From: Planctomycetota bacterium
GTDB lineage: Bacteria > Planctomycetota > Phycisphaerae > Phycisphaerales > UBA1924
Assembly (NCBI GenBank): GCA_003696675.1
Contig: RFGH01000117.1
Location: 62,001-126,000 of the forward strand
Direction: 5' to 3'
DNA: 64,000 nucleotides
Made by a program: the position numbers and the translations under genes. The notes below the pieces were generated by a model. The model worked only from the letters and a program-made list of their open reading frames with translations. It searched no databases and was not told where the DNA came from. This document shows positions 25,360 to 34,550 of the stretch, one piece after another; positions within the stretch are counted from its first letter, which is position 1; each line of letters begins with the position of its first letter.

Positions 25360-26190
25360 ATGCCCACCGTCCACCCGACCGCCGTTGTCGATGCTCAGGC
25401 CCAACTCGCCGACGATGTCCATATCGGCCCCTATTGCGTGCTCTCCGGCCCCGTGACACTCGGTGCCGGCGTCCGCCTGATCGCGCATGTCAGTATTCAG
25501 GGCCCTTGCACGATCGGCGATGCGACCATCGTCTATCCGAACGCTTCGCTGGGATTCGAGCCTCAGGACTTCAAGTTCAAGCCCGGTGCCCCCACCGCGG
25601 GCGTGACCATCGGTCGCAACTGTCTCATCCGTGAGCATGCCACCGTGCACGCGGCCACCAAGCCCGACCGCCCGACCTCGGTAGGTGATCGGGTGCTGAT
25701 GATGGTCAACAGCCACCTCGGGCACGACGCCTGGGTCGGCGATGATGTCATCCTGGTGAACAACTGCATGCTGGCGGGTCACAGCGAGGTGCAGTCCAGA
25801 GCGATCCTTTCAGGCGGTGTGATGGTCCACCAGTTCGGGCTGGTCGGGCGGATGGCGATGTGCTCAGGGGGTTCGGTCCTGAGCAACGATGTGCCGCCCT
25901 TCTGCATGACGGCAAACCGCAACATGCTGGTGGGTCTCAATCTGGTTGGGCTGAGGCGTTCGGGCATGCCGCCCGAGGAGATCAACGCGATCAAGCGAGC
26001 CTATTCGCAGGTGTTTCGGAACAATCCGCCGCGTGCGGAACTGCTCGAGATGCTCGATGAGCGGGCGAAGTCGAGCCCGGCGGTCGCCGAGATAGCCGCG
26101 TTCATCCGCGCCTCAAAGCGACCGATCTGCCCGGTCGGAGGTCGCCGCACGCACCGTGTTTCCAACGCTCCCGAGGAGGGGGGCTTGTGA
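25360..26190 (+). CDS. lpxA: UDP-N-acetylglucosamine O-acyltransferase
   Basis: The 276-residue left-handed beta-helix enzyme catalyses the first step of lipid A synthesis, adding a 3-hydroxyacyl chain to UDP-GlcNAc. Hexapeptide repeats run from residue 5 to about 185 (ADDVHIGPYCVLSG, GDDVILVNNCMLAGHSEV). The catalytic His region is HLGHDAWVGDD to AGHSEV, followed by a C-terminal helical domain (PEEINAIKRAYSQVFR). TAGACT lies 7 bases before the ATG, so transcripts may be leaderless or nearly so. The stop overlaps the next GTG (GTGA). Presence indicates an LPS-type outer membrane. Confidence 0.95.
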   Translation: MPTVHPTAVVDAQAQLADDVHIGPYCVLSGPVTLGAGVRLIAHVSIQGPCTIGDATIVYPNASLGFEPQDFKFKPGAPTAGVTIGRNCLIREHATVHAATKPDRPTSVGDRVLMMVNSHLGHDAWVGDDVILVNNCMLAGHSEVQSRAILSGGVMVHQFGLVGRMAMCSGGSVLSNDVPPFCMTANRNMLVGLNLVGLRRSGMPPEEINAIKRAYSQVFRNNPPRAELLEMLDERAKSSPAVAEIAAFIRASKRPICPVGGRRTHRVSNAPEEGGL

Positions 26191-27107
26191 CTGCGTTGGG
26201 CGTGACGCCGCCCCCGGCGACCGGGCTGTCCCTGTGTGTGCTGGCCAGTGGGTCGTCCGGCAATTGCTCGGTGCTGGTAAGCAGACCGGACGAGACCGGT
26301 CCGCGCCGGGTCGTGCTGCTGGACGCCGGGCTCTCACCCCGCAGGACGCAACGCTTGCTGGCCGAACGCGGCATCCGCCCCGACGAGGTCGACGACATCC
26401 TTTTTACGCACCTCGACACGGATCACTGCCACTCGGGCTGGACCTCAGCGTTCCGGCCGGGCGGCTGGCGGGCTAGGCTGAGGATCCACCGTCGGCATCT
26501 CGGGCGGGCCGAGCGTGCAGGGCTGCTGTTCCGGCACACCGAGGTTTTCGAAGATACGCTGGATCTCGGCACCGGGCTGGACGCGCGGGCCATGCTGATG
26601 TCGCACGATGACCTCGGCGTCGCTGTCTTCCGCCTGAGGGCCGATACCCCGGCCGGGGACGCCCATCTGGGGTTCGCCACAGACCTCGGGCACACCACAG
26701 ACGAGTTGATCGCCTCGCTCCGCGGGGTGGATGCCTTGGCCATCGAGTCGAACTATTGCCCCATCATGCAGCATGAGTCCGACCGACCCGCCTTCCTCAA
26801 GCAGCGAATCACCGGGGGAGCCGGGCATCTGAGCAACACCGAGTCCGCCCAGGCCGCGCGGCGGATCGGTCCGCGCGAGTGTCTGATATTGCTCCATCTC
26901 TCGCGTCAATGCAATACGCCCGTCCGGGCATTACGGGAGCACGCGGGCTGCGGCTGCGAGGTGCATGTCACCAACCAGCATCGTCCGACCCCCTGGTTCA
27001 CGATCCGAGGTGGTGCGCCGCGGTGCGCGGTACCCGCGCCACCCCGCTGCCCGCGTACGCTATTCGACCTTGTGTCCGAACCGCCTACGCGTACCGTTGC
27101 ACCATGA
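26187..27107 (+). CDS. MBL-fold metallo-hydrolase (WalJ/YycJ-like)
   Basis: The 306-residue protein starts at a GTG overlapping the lpxA stop. It has the metallo-beta-lactamase fold: LASGSSGNCSVLVSR at the first strand, then THLDTDHCHSGW (HxDxDH zinc motif), and FATDLGHTTDELI. The order and GSSGNCS signature resemble the YycJ/WalJ group, implicated in DNA or wall metabolism. The C-terminal 40 residues are Pro/Arg-rich and probably not part of the fold. Its stop overlaps the next ATG. Substrate unknown. Confidence 0.85.
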   Translation: MTALGVTPPPATGLSLCVLASGSSGNCSVLVSRPDETGPRRVVLLDAGLSPRRTQRLLAERGIRPDEVDDILFTHLDTDHCHSGWTSAFRPGGWRARLRIHRRHLGRAERAGLLFRHTEVFEDTLDLGTGLDARAMLMSHDDLGVAVFRLRADTPAGDAHLGFATDLGHTTDELIASLRGVDALAIESNYCPIMQHESDRPAFLKQRITGGAGHLSNTESAQAARRIGPRECLILLHLSRQCNTPVRALREHAGCGCEVHVTNQHRPTPWFTIRGGAPRCAVPAPPRCPRTLFDLVSEPPTRTVAP

Positions 27108-27892
27108 GTCACGATCGCTCCGATCCGGGGGCAACGCGTCTCGAGCGATGGCTTGACCGACTAACGGGTGTCGGTTCCGGCAAGCTGCGCATCATCGACG
27201 GCGTGCGATACAAGGAACGACGGCCCGGCACATTCTCAGGCGTATTCACCAGCACGGAACACGGCGTGCGGGAGTATGAGGTCCGATTCCCGAACTCGGA
27301 CGCACGCGCCCGCCCGATGAGGATCCGAGCCACCCCGACCAGGATCTTCGACGATCTGACACCCGATCCACGAAGGACCCTGGTCAAGTCGCTCGATGCC
27401 GTGGTTCGCCCGGGTGACCGGGTGCTCGATCTGGGCTGTGGCACCGGTGCTGCCTCGCACCACCTGGCGTACCTCGTCGGTCCATCGGGCGGTGTGGTCG
27501 CCTTGGACCGGGACGGCGAATCGATCCGGTTCGCTCGCCAGCGGTACGCATCCCCGCAGCTTGGGTACGAGTTGGGATGGATAGAAACCCTCGCCGGCGA
27601 ACTCGACGGCGCCTTCGACACGGTCGTCGCCGTTGATCCGCTGCGCGACACCCCCAACGAACCGGAACGCGACAGACGCGTCGAAGAGCTGCTCCGCGTC
27701 CTGCGGGCCGGCGGTCACCTCTTCTGCATCGGTTCCTCCGCCGAGTCGGGCGAACAGACACGCCGGACGCTCGTACGCCACGCGGTCGAGCAGGTCGGCC
27801 AACCGGTCCATTGCGGCGACTGGCGTGCGACACTGTGGAAGCGGGAGATCCCAGGCCGGACCGCGCCAGACGGAGACACGATCCGCCCCTAG
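27104..27892 (+). CDS. SAM-dependent methyltransferase
   Basis: The 262-residue protein has a class I methyltransferase Rossmann core starting near residue 95: VLDLGCGTGAASHHLAYLVG (motif I), then GGVVALDRDGESIRFARQ (acidic ribose contact). AFDTVVAVDPLRDTP stands at motif IV. The N-terminal 90 residues are unassigned (SGKLRIIDGVRYKERRPG). The ATG at 27104 overlaps the stop of the MBL gene. Substrate is unknown; the gene is embedded in the lpxA to aroB coupled run. Confidence 0.82.
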   Translation: MSHDRSDPGATRLERWLDRLTGVGSGKLRIIDGVRYKERRPGTFSGVFTSTEHGVREYEVRFPNSDARARPMRIRATPTRIFDDLTPDPRRTLVKSLDAVVRPGDRVLDLGCGTGAASHHLAYLVGPSGGVVALDRDGESIRFARQRYASPQLGYELGWIETLAGELDGAFDTVVAVDPLRDTPNEPERDRRVEELLRVLRAGGHLFCIGSSAESGEQTRRTLVRHAVEQVGQPVHCGDWRATLWKREIPGRTAPDGDTIRP

Positions 27893-27900
27893 GGTTGGCC

Positions 27901-28356
27901 ATGCCAGAAGGCCATAGAAACCGACAGCACGCCCGATCCGGCGCCACCACCTCCGACCAACCCGCCGCCTTCGATCGCGAAGGTGCTCGGGCATTTGCCA
28001 AGTCGCTCGCCCGATCGCTGCTCGATGATCGGTGCGAGGATGTCGTCATCCTGGATGTTGCCGATCAGACTACGGTCACGGGCTGCATCGTGATCGCCTC
28101 GGGCACATCCGACCGGCAGATGCGCGCCGCGCTCGACCACCTGGATGATGTAGCCAGGGAGCACGGCACAAAGGTTGCGCGTGTTTCCAAAGACGACAAC
28201 ACCACATGGCTGCTGGCAGACTTCGTCGATGTGGTCGTCCATCTCTTCGAGCCCAACGCCCGTGCGTTCTATGACCTCGAGAGCATGTGGCTGGACGCGC
28301 CGCGGATCGATCCGCCGGAACCGTCTCGGCGTCCCGGCAAGGACAGCCCGGCATGA
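27901..28356 (+). CDS. rsfS: Ribosomal silencing factor RsfS
   Basis: The 151-residue protein binds ribosomal protein uL14 and prevents subunit joining when nutrients are scarce. The RsfS/Iojap core runs from residue about 25 to 135: SLLDDRCEDVVILDV, CIVIASGTSDRQM, and WLLADFVDVVVHLFEPNARAFYDLESMW (pieces: DFVDVVVHLF, ARAFYDLESMW). A short disordered N-terminus precedes it. The stop overlaps the aroB ATG. Confidence 0.93.
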   Translation: MPEGHRNRQHARSGATTSDQPAAFDREGARAFAKSLARSLLDDRCEDVVILDVADQTTVTGCIVIASGTSDRQMRAALDHLDDVAREHGTKVARVSKDDNTTWLLADFVDVVVHLFEPNARAFYDLESMWLDAPRIDPPEPSRRPGKDSPA

Positions 28357-29531
28357 ACGCCCGGGAGGTCAGAGTTGAACTGGGTGAGCGTGCCTACACC
28401 GTGCACATCGGCCCGGGCGCACTGCTCAGCGTGCCGGCAGAGATACGCAAGCGGCTCGGCACGACTCCCCGCCGCGCCTTCGTCGTGCGAGATTCTGGCG
28501 TGCCCGCCGTGTTCTTCGATGAACTCGCGGCGCTTCTCTCCGACGCGGAACTTGCCGTGTCATCGATCGAACTGGTGCCAACAGAGCAATCCAAGAGTAT
28601 CGCAACGCTCGAGCGCGTCCTCGCCGCCATGGCCTCATCCGGACACTCAAGGGCCGACCCCGTGGTCGCGCTTGGCGGCGGCATCGTCGGTGATCTCGCG
28701 GGGTTTGCCGCAGCCAGTTATCAACGGGGCGTGCCCGTGGTGCAGTGCCCGACCACGCTCCTCGCGATGGTGGACGCGTCCGTGGGCGGAAAAACCGGTG
28801 TCAATCTACGGGTCGCGAACGATACCGGCGATCGCCTGCTGAAGAACTTCGTCGGCGCCTTCCACCAACCGTTGACGGTCGCGGCGGACACGAGGGTGCT
28901 GATGTCTCTCCCCGACCGTCACCGTCGCGCCGGGCTTGCCGAGTGCGTCAAGCATGCGATGATCGCCTTGGGCATCACCGGAGCCGACCTGATGTCGGAG
29001 ACGCGGGCCGCCATGCCGGGTGTGCTCGCGGGCGAAGAAGACGCTTACGGTCGTCTCATCGAACGGTCCGTGGCCCTGAAAGGCGAGGTCGTCCGCAGGG
29101 ACGAGCGTGAGTCCATCGCGGGTCTCGGCGGGGTGCGCATGCTCCTCAACCTTGGGCACACCTTCGGACACGCGATCGAGACGATCCCGAATCTCTCACC
29201 GAACCCCGCGTATCCCGAACTGGCGCCGCTGCATCACGGCGAGGCGGTCGGACTAGGACTGCTGGCCGCGTGCCGGTGTGCCGAGCGCCTCGGCATGTGT
29301 GAACCCGGTGTCGGCGACGAGGTGCTCGGCATTCTCGACATGATCGGGCTGCCCAGCACCGTCCGGGACCTTCCCGACACGGACGAGGTGCGTTCCCGCA
29401 TGGGCGCCGACAAGAAGGCGGCCGGGGGCAAACTGCGTTTGGTGCTCCCCGAAGGCAGAGGGCGGTGCCGGGTCGTTACCAATCCGGATGAAACAGCAGT
29501 AGCGGCCGGCATCGACGCGATCCGTGGCTGA
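28353..29531 (+). CDS. aroB: 3-dehydroquinate synthase
   Basis: The 392-residue NAD-dependent enzyme converts DAHP to 3-dehydroquinate in the shikimate pathway. Family signatures include VVALGGGIVGDLAGFAAASY (NAD site), PTTLLAMVDASVGGKTGVN, GAFHQP, LAECVKHAMI, and NLGHTFGHAIE with LHHGEAVGLG, which hold the metal ligands. Start at ATG 28353 overlaps the rsfS stop. It is somewhat longer than E. coli AroB (362). Confidence 0.95.
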   Translation: MNAREVRVELGERAYTVHIGPGALLSVPAEIRKRLGTTPRRAFVVRDSGVPAVFFDELAALLSDAELAVSSIELVPTEQSKSIATLERVLAAMASSGHSRADPVVALGGGIVGDLAGFAAASYQRGVPVVQCPTTLLAMVDASVGGKTGVNLRVANDTGDRLLKNFVGAFHQPLTVAADTRVLMSLPDRHRRAGLAECVKHAMIALGITGADLMSETRAAMPGVLAGEEDAYGRLIERSVALKGEVVRRDERESIAGLGGVRMLLNLGHTFGHAIETIPNLSPNPAYPELAPLHHGEAVGLGLLAACRCAERLGMCEPGVGDEVLGILDMIGLPSTVRDLPDTDEVRSRMGADKKAAGGKLRLVLPEGRGRCRVVTNPDETAVAAGIDAIRG

Positions 29532-29551
29532 TCCCATAGGATGACCGCGAC

Positions 29552-29821
29552 ATGAGCCTCGCCGTGACCAGTACGACATCGCTCCTCATCTGGGTCGGGG
29601 CCTTGATCGTGGTCGCATTGTTTGGGGGTCTGGTCATGCTGGCGGTGCGTCGGCGGATGTTCAACGAGCCGGATGCCGCCGCGGATGCGGGTCTCATGGA
29701 GCAGCTCAGACGCATGCTCGAGCGCGGAGAAATGACCCAGGACGAGTACGACCTTGCCCGACGCAAGATCGTGGAACGGGCCCGCGGAAATCCCGCACCC
29801 CGATCAAAATCCGACCAGTGA
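29552..29821 (+). CDS. Small membrane protein with SHOCT-like C-terminus
   Basis: The 89-residue protein has one transmembrane helix (LIWVGALIVVALFGGLVMLAV, near residues 11-31), then a basic stretch RRRM. The C-terminal half, MEQLRRMLERGEMTQDEYDL and following, resembles a SHOCT domain (short helical oligomerisation motif). It follows aroB by 20 bases and probably ends that operon. Function unknown. Confidence 0.75.
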   Translation: MSLAVTSTTSLLIWVGALIVVALFGGLVMLAVRRRMFNEPDAAADAGLMEQLRRMLERGEMTQDEYDLARRKIVERARGNPAPRSKSDQ

Positions 29822-30063
29822 CCACCCTTGGATGACGCCGGAAGGGTTGGACTGTAGCAGTATGGTTGGGTTCTGGTAGTTACGACTTTCCCTTTGGAGA
29901 CTGGAGCCGGCCCACCGGACGGGGATACGCTCTGAACTAGGGAGCGCAGGCGCCGGAACCGGCGGTTCGGATTGAGCCGGCCCGCCCGATCGGCCGATAC
30001 CCCCGACGGAACCACGCTTTCGGAAGCGTGGCTCACAAGCCCCGACGAACCCACGAGGCCGCG

Positions 30064-31491
30064 ATGACCCAATACCGCAAAGGCGCTTCTGTTCCGCCCG
30101 TCCCTGTCAGCGCGACCCGATCCGGATCGGTCGGCTCGTCAGAGTCCGGCTCTGGTTCCGAGAGCGGGACCGGCGGCGGCTCCGGAGGCGGAGGATCCGG
30201 GTCCGGCGGAGGCGGCGGCTTTCGCGGCCGCAAGGTCACTACCTGCTCGTTCTGCGGCAAGACCAGCCGCGAAGTCGGCCCGATGGTCGAAGGCCCGGGC
30301 GAGGTCTACATCTGCAACAACTGCGTCGACCTGTGCCAGAACATATTCCGCCAAGAGCGCCGGCGCGTCTCATCTGTCTCGGCCCAGCTCAGCGAGATCC
30401 CCTCGCCCCGCGAGATCGTTGAGTTCATGAGCCAGTATGTCATCGGGCAGGAGATCGCCAAACGGTCCCTCGCCGTCGCGGTTCATAACCACTACAAACG
30501 ACTGCTCCACGCCGAGAGCGAAGACGCCAATACGATCGAACTCGACAAGTCCAACATCCTTCTGATCGGGCCGACCGGATCTGGCAAGACGCTCCTCGCC
30601 CGCACCATGGCGCGTCTGCTCAAGGTCCCCTTTGCCATCGGCGACGCGACGACGCTGACCGAAGCGGGCTATGTCGGCGAGGATGTCGAGAACCTTCTGC
30701 TCAAGCTGCTCCAAGCGGCTGACTTCGACATCGAGGCTGCCCAGCGCGGCATCATCTATATCGACGAAGTCGACAAGGTCGGCAAAACCTCCAACAATGT
30801 CTCGATCACCCGCGATGTGTCCGGCGAGGGCGTCCAGCAGTCTCTGCTCAAGATGCTCGAGGGCACCGTCGCCAATGTGCCCCCACAAGGCGGGCGCAAG
30901 CACCCCGAGCAGCAGTACATCCAGTTCGACACCCGCAATGTGCTGTTCATCTGCGGCGGCACATTCGTCGGGCTTGAGGACATCATCCGCCGGCGTCTGG
31001 GCAAAACCAAGATCGGCTTCACCAGCCATGAGTCCGACCCCGCCCGCCCGGTGGGCAACGAGAAGCTCGAGCGTGAGTGGCTGCTCAAGCAGGTCACGAA
31101 CGCCGATGTCGTCGAGTTCGGGCTGATCCCCGAGCTGGTCGGGCGTCTGCCGGTCATCACCCCACTGATGCCGCTCACCAACGACGCGCTGGTCCAGATC
31201 CTGACCGAGCCGAAGAATGCCATCGTGCGTCAGTATCAGCACATGTTCGCACTCGAGGGTGCGAAACTGACCTTCACCGATGAGGCACTGCTGGCTATCG
31301 CCAAGCTCGCGTCCAAGCGGTCGACCGGCGCCCGCGCCCTCCGCGCGGTCATGGAAGAAGTCATGATCGATCTGATGTATGACCTGCCGGACATGGACAA
31401 CACCAACGCCGAGTATGTGATCGACAAGGACCATGTAGAGCACCCGCGCAAGCTCAAGGAACTGCGCGTGCCCAAAGTCCACACGGCCTGA
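30064..31491 (+). CDS. clpX: ATP-dependent Clp protease ATP-binding subunit ClpX
   Basis: The 475-residue AAA+ unfoldase feeds substrates to ClpP. The N-terminal zinc-binding domain has C61SFC64 and C84NNC87, the Walker A is [11 protein letters not shown], Walker B is IIYIDEVDK, and sensor/arginine-finger segments follow ([12 protein letters not shown]). Residues 1-55 form an unusual Ser/Gly-rich tract before the zinc domain, whereas E. coli ClpX has about 14 residues there. clpP is not in the window. About 240 bases upstream hold no gene; a promoter is likely there but I could not fix one. A strong terminator follows. Confidence 0.95.
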   Translation: MTQYRKGASVPPVPVSATRSGSVGSSESGSGSESGTGGGSGGGGSGSGGGGGFRGRKVTTCSFCGKTSREVGPMVEGPGEVYICNNCVDLCQNIFRQERRRVSSVSAQLSEIPSPREIVEFMSQYVIGQEIAKRSLAVAVHNHYKRLLHAESEDANTIELDKSNILLIGPTGSGKTLLARTMARLLKVPFAIGDATTLTEAGYVGEDVENLLLKLLQAADFDIEAAQRGIIYIDEVDKVGKTSNNVSITRDVSGEGVQQSLLKMLEGTVANVPPQGGRKHPEQQYIQFDTRNVLFICGGTFVGLEDIIRRRLGKTKIGFTSHESDPARPVGNEKLEREWLLKQVTNADVVEFGLIPELVGRLPVITPLMPLTNDALVQILTEPKNAIVRQYQHMFALEGAKLTFTDEALLAIAKLASKRSTGARALRAVMEEVMIDLMYDLPDMDNTNAEYVIDKDHVEHPRKLKELRVPKVHTA

Positions 31492-31515
31492 TCGTTCTCA
31501 ACATCAGAAAACAAC

Positions 31516-31543
31516 GCGGGCGTCCCTCGGGACGCCCGCTTTT
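31516..31543 (+). terminator. Rho-independent terminator after clpX
   Basis: GCGGGCGTCCC at 31516-31526 pairs perfectly with GGGACGCCCGC at 31529-31539 and TTTT follows at 31540-31543. It may also serve the convergent gene ending at 31569. Confidence 0.9.
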
Positions 31544-31568
31544 AATTGTGAGATCGATCGTCGTGTGC

Positions 31569-32972
31569 TCAGGTATTGATGGGCGTAGCAACCATGATTT
31601 CCTCGCCGTCCACTTCTACCGAAGCCAATGCATACAGCCGGATGTCGGTGTCCAGCACCGCCCGATGACGAGCGGGCGAGCGGGCGAGTAGATGCAGCGT
31701 GACGCCACAGTCGGCCATCGGATCGGAAGCCGGCAGGCGGACCGATGTCTCTGCCCGGATCAGCAGAGGAAGATTATCCATGGCCCACGCGCCCGCCGCG
31801 AGCAACCTGGCGACGGCGTCCGGGCCATCATCGGTTGTAACCGCGTGCAGATCGCCTTCCGCATCGCAGGCTAATTCTACGCCGGGTGCGTACGGACACC
31901 GAGCCTGGATCGTGCTGAGCCCTTCGATCAGCTCCGGCAGCGGCTCGCGCAGACGACGGTTCGTCGGCTTCGGTTCGACCAGCGGCAGCGAATCTCCCCG
32001 CGTGACCGCGGGGGTCGGATCGGAGCGCGGCGCACCGATCGGACGCACGACGACCTCGGGCATCGCCGGGCGATCGGCCTCTTCGTCCGTGAGCCGCAGC
32101 GACACCGGAGCGAACGGGGCCTCACTCTGTGTGTCGAGCAATGCTTCGATCGCACGGTCCGCCGCGTGATCTTCATCGATACGACAGATCGTCGTGGTCC
32201 CTGTTGCGTCGATGCGACCGGATGCGTCGAGCACCTCGACCGGTCGGTCGAGGAACGCCTTACACGCGCGCTCGATCTTCTTGCACGCCTGCGCGATGAC
32301 CTCGCCCGATCCACCCATCACGGCGACCCGCAATCGCGGGGGCTCATCCGAGTCCAGCCGATCATCGAGCGACGCGGCGAGCGATTTGATCAGACGGTAA
32401 GACGCAACAACCGCGGCCTCGTCCGCCCCGGTTAGGATTGTCACCTCGTCGATCCCGCCACGCTCAAGCAGTTCCGGCTCGGCCGTCTCATCCACACGCA
32501 GAATGACCCGCGATGCGGCAGCCATAGCGACCGCGATGGCATCCTCGATCGACTCGACCGGCTCGACCTCCGCGCGCTGCACGCCTGTGATCACATCAAC
32601 CGCCACCGATCCGCCCGAGGTACGAACCAGAGAGACGGTCTCGCCACGCTTCCGGGCCGCTTGGCACGCATACTGCCTCACCCAGAGCGAGGCTCGCACA
32701 GGTAAGTGTCCGAGTACCACAAGTTCTATCTGAGGACGCTCAGCCCGATGGTCCGAGTCCGAATCGGCCCGCACCGATCGCACCGCTGAACCCTCGTACC
32801 GCGAGGACGGTGGCGCACTCGTCGGCTTGGGCTGGGGCTCGTCGGCGGGAGACATCGGGCGGGGAGCGAACGCCGCATCGCCGAGGAACAGCTCGGCCAG
32901 CGCGTCATGTTCTTCCTGCTCGGTGCCGGTCAGACGGATGCCCGGACGGGCAGGTGGGCGATTCTGATCCAT
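31569..32972 (-). CDS. Unknown protein resembling a MinD/FleN-type ATPase without a P-loop
   Basis: The 467-residue protein follows the ParA-CBM48 gene by 54 bases. Residues about 85-125 (IELVVLGHLPVRASLWVRQY and then RKRGETVSLVRTSGG) read like the first strand-helix-strand of a SIMIBI NTPase with the Walker A Lys residues lost. Residues about 190-265 (EAAVVASYRLIKSLAASLDD and IERACKAFLDRPVEVLDASG) follow the pattern of FleN/MinD, where DAYALIK and FL...YLG occur. The N-terminal 80 residues are Pro/Ser-rich and the C-terminal 200 residues are unassigned. GGAGG lies 8 bases before the ATG at 32972. Fold assignment is my inference from patterns. Expected role: partner or regulator of the adjacent ParA. 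Confidence 0.7.
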   Translation of the reverse strand: MDQNRPPARPGIRLTGTEQEEHDALAELFLGDAAFAPRPMSPADEPQPKPTSAPPSSRYEGSAVRSVRADSDSDHRAERPQIELVVLGHLPVRASLWVRQYACQAARKRGETVSLVRTSGGSVAVDVITGVQRAEVEPVESIEDAIAVAMAAASRVILRVDETAEPELLERGGIDEVTILTGADEAAVVASYRLIKSLAASLDDRLDSDEPPRLRVAVMGGSGEVIAQACKKIERACKAFLDRPVEVLDASGRIDATGTTTICRIDEDHAADRAIEALLDTQSEAPFAPVSLRLTDEEADRPAMPEVVVRPIGAPRSDPTPAVTRGDSLPLVEPKPTNRRLREPLPELIEGLSTIQARCPYAPGVELACDAEGDLHAVTTDDGPDAVARLLAAGAWAMDNLPLLIRAETSVRLPASDPMADCGVTLHLLARSPARHRAVLDTDIRLYALASVEVDGEEIMVATPINT

Positions 32973-33026
32973 CGGCGAGCCTCCGCTCCAGTTTGCCCGC
33001 CGATCCATCCGGCGGGGCGTGCGGCC

Positions 33027-34385
33027 TTAGGCCGACGCGACATTGTTCTCACCCCCCAGACCGTTGGGCGTCCGGGCGGGGTTGTACGGATCGCAGCACC
33101 ACTGCCCGTCCACCACCAGCCGGTATTCGTGCCGCCCGCTGGGGCATTCAACCCGGCACTCGAAGATACCCAGGTCGGTTCGTTTCGTCATCTGTCCCCG
33201 TTCCGGGTTCCACCCATTGAACCCCCCCACCACCGATACAGACCCACCAGCCGTTATAGGCTGAACAAACAGCAGCCCTCCGGCGACCGCCCGGACCCCC
33301 CACAAATGGCGGAGAGCCTCGGGATCGGGGGGCGGTGGAGCCTCTGCGGGTGTGGGGTCCGGCACGATCTCGATCGCCACCGGCTTGTGGGGCATCAACG
33401 AACGGCGCAACGGGACGGATCTGGTCATGGAAGCCGCCTTGAGCGCCATTTCCTGGGCCCGGCTCAGCGTGGCCCCACTCCCGGGCGTGACGAGCGTGGC
33501 CTCTAGGAGGCGAGGTTCGACGATGCGATCGGTATCTCCCCCCGGTTCAGGGCGGTCAAGGTCGGCGTGCTCGATCAGCCATTCGCATAGCGAGCCGTAG
33601 TCGTCCGCACCCATGGACCCCGGGGCATGCTCCTCGACGGGGCGTCCGAACGAAGCCGCCTCCTTCACCTCGGGGTCCAAACGAATGATCGTGGGGATCA
33701 CCGCCGATCCGAAGCGATCCCGGAGATCGTCCAACAGATCGCGAGCAAGGGGCAGTGTGGGGTCGTACATGGTCGCTAGGAGACGGACACGCGGCTCGAC
33801 CCCGATATGACGGGTGACGGAGCGTGCGGTCTGGATCTGCTTACCGGCGCCGCGGAGCGAGAAATAGCTGGTTTCGACCGGGATGATGATCTCCGAAGCG
33901 GCAGCTAGGGCGTTGTAGCTGAGCAGCCCGATCGACGGTGGGCAGTCGATGACCACGACATCGTACTTTGTCCCCGAGGCGCCCTGCTGACCGGCTGGGC
34001 TGTCGTCGACAGGCGGCGTGGCGACGAGGCGTTTGATGACGGAAGCAAGCCGGTTTTGGGGCTGATCCATGTCGGCCAGCCCCCCGCGGGCAGACTCGAG
34101 CCCCGCGAGTCTCATGCGGCTGGGCAGCAGGTCGAGACCGCGACCGACACGCCACAGGAACCGGTCGCGATCGAGCGGGGCCCCGGTCGGGAGGCGGAGC
34201 GCGTCGCCGACATCGAGATCGAGCCGATCCTCGGGAACGCCCAGCCCGGCGGCACAATGGGATTGGGGGTCCAGATCGATGAGCAAGGTGCGGAAACCGC
34301 GTCTGGCCAAACCGGCCGAGACATTGATGGCGGTGGTCGTCTTGCCGCACCCGCCTTTCTGATTGATGACCGCGATCGTGCGCAT
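33027..34385 (-). CDS. ParA-family ATPase fused to a CBM48/AMPK-beta-like glycogen-binding domain
   Basis: The 452-residue protein begins MRTIAVINQKGGCGKTTTAI, a deviant Walker A with Lys10 and Lys15. DLDPQSHCAAGLG (Walker A') and VVIDCPPSIGLLSYNAL (Walker B) follow, and the core ends near residue 265. A Pro-rich linker near residues 340-365 leads to a C-terminal domain of about 80 residues. There, VSVVGGFNGWNPE (Trp392), CPSGRHEYRLVVDGQW and DPYNPARTPNGLGGENN match the CBM48/AMPK-beta pattern. ParA ATPases position cargo over the nucleoid; CBM48 binds branched alpha-glucans. The likely role, positioning of glycogen, is inference. No ParB gene is nearby. The ATG at 34385 was chosen because the ATPase core begins there. 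Confidence 0.88.
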   Translation of the reverse strand: MRTIAVINQKGGCGKTTTAINVSAGLARRGFRTLLIDLDPQSHCAAGLGVPEDRLDLDVGDALRLPTGAPLDRDRFLWRVGRGLDLLPSRMRLAGLESARGGLADMDQPQNRLASVIKRLVATPPVDDSPAGQQGASGTKYDVVVIDCPPSIGLLSYNALAAASEIIIPVETSYFSLRGAGKQIQTARSVTRHIGVEPRVRLLATMYDPTLPLARDLLDDLRDRFGSAVIPTIIRLDPEVKEAASFGRPVEEHAPGSMGADDYGSLCEWLIEHADLDRPEPGGDTDRIVEPRLLEATLVTPGSGATLSRAQEMALKAASMTRSVPLRRSLMPHKPVAIEIVPDPTPAEAPPPPDPEALRHLWGVRAVAGGLLFVQPITAGGSVSVVGGFNGWNPERGQMTKRTDLGIFECRVECPSGRHEYRLVVDGQWCCDPYNPARTPNGLGGENNVASA

Positions 34386-34550
34386 GGGAACGGCCCCTCG
34401 AGAGGTCTCCCCCGCCCCGACCCTCTTTCGGCTCGTGCGGCGGGAATGCTCCAAACTTGCCAGCCCGCACGACTTGGGCGCAGATTCGGTTGTCATAGGC
34501 CGGGGGACGATTCCCCCCCTGCCGCGGATGGATCGGGGAAGGTCGGCCGA

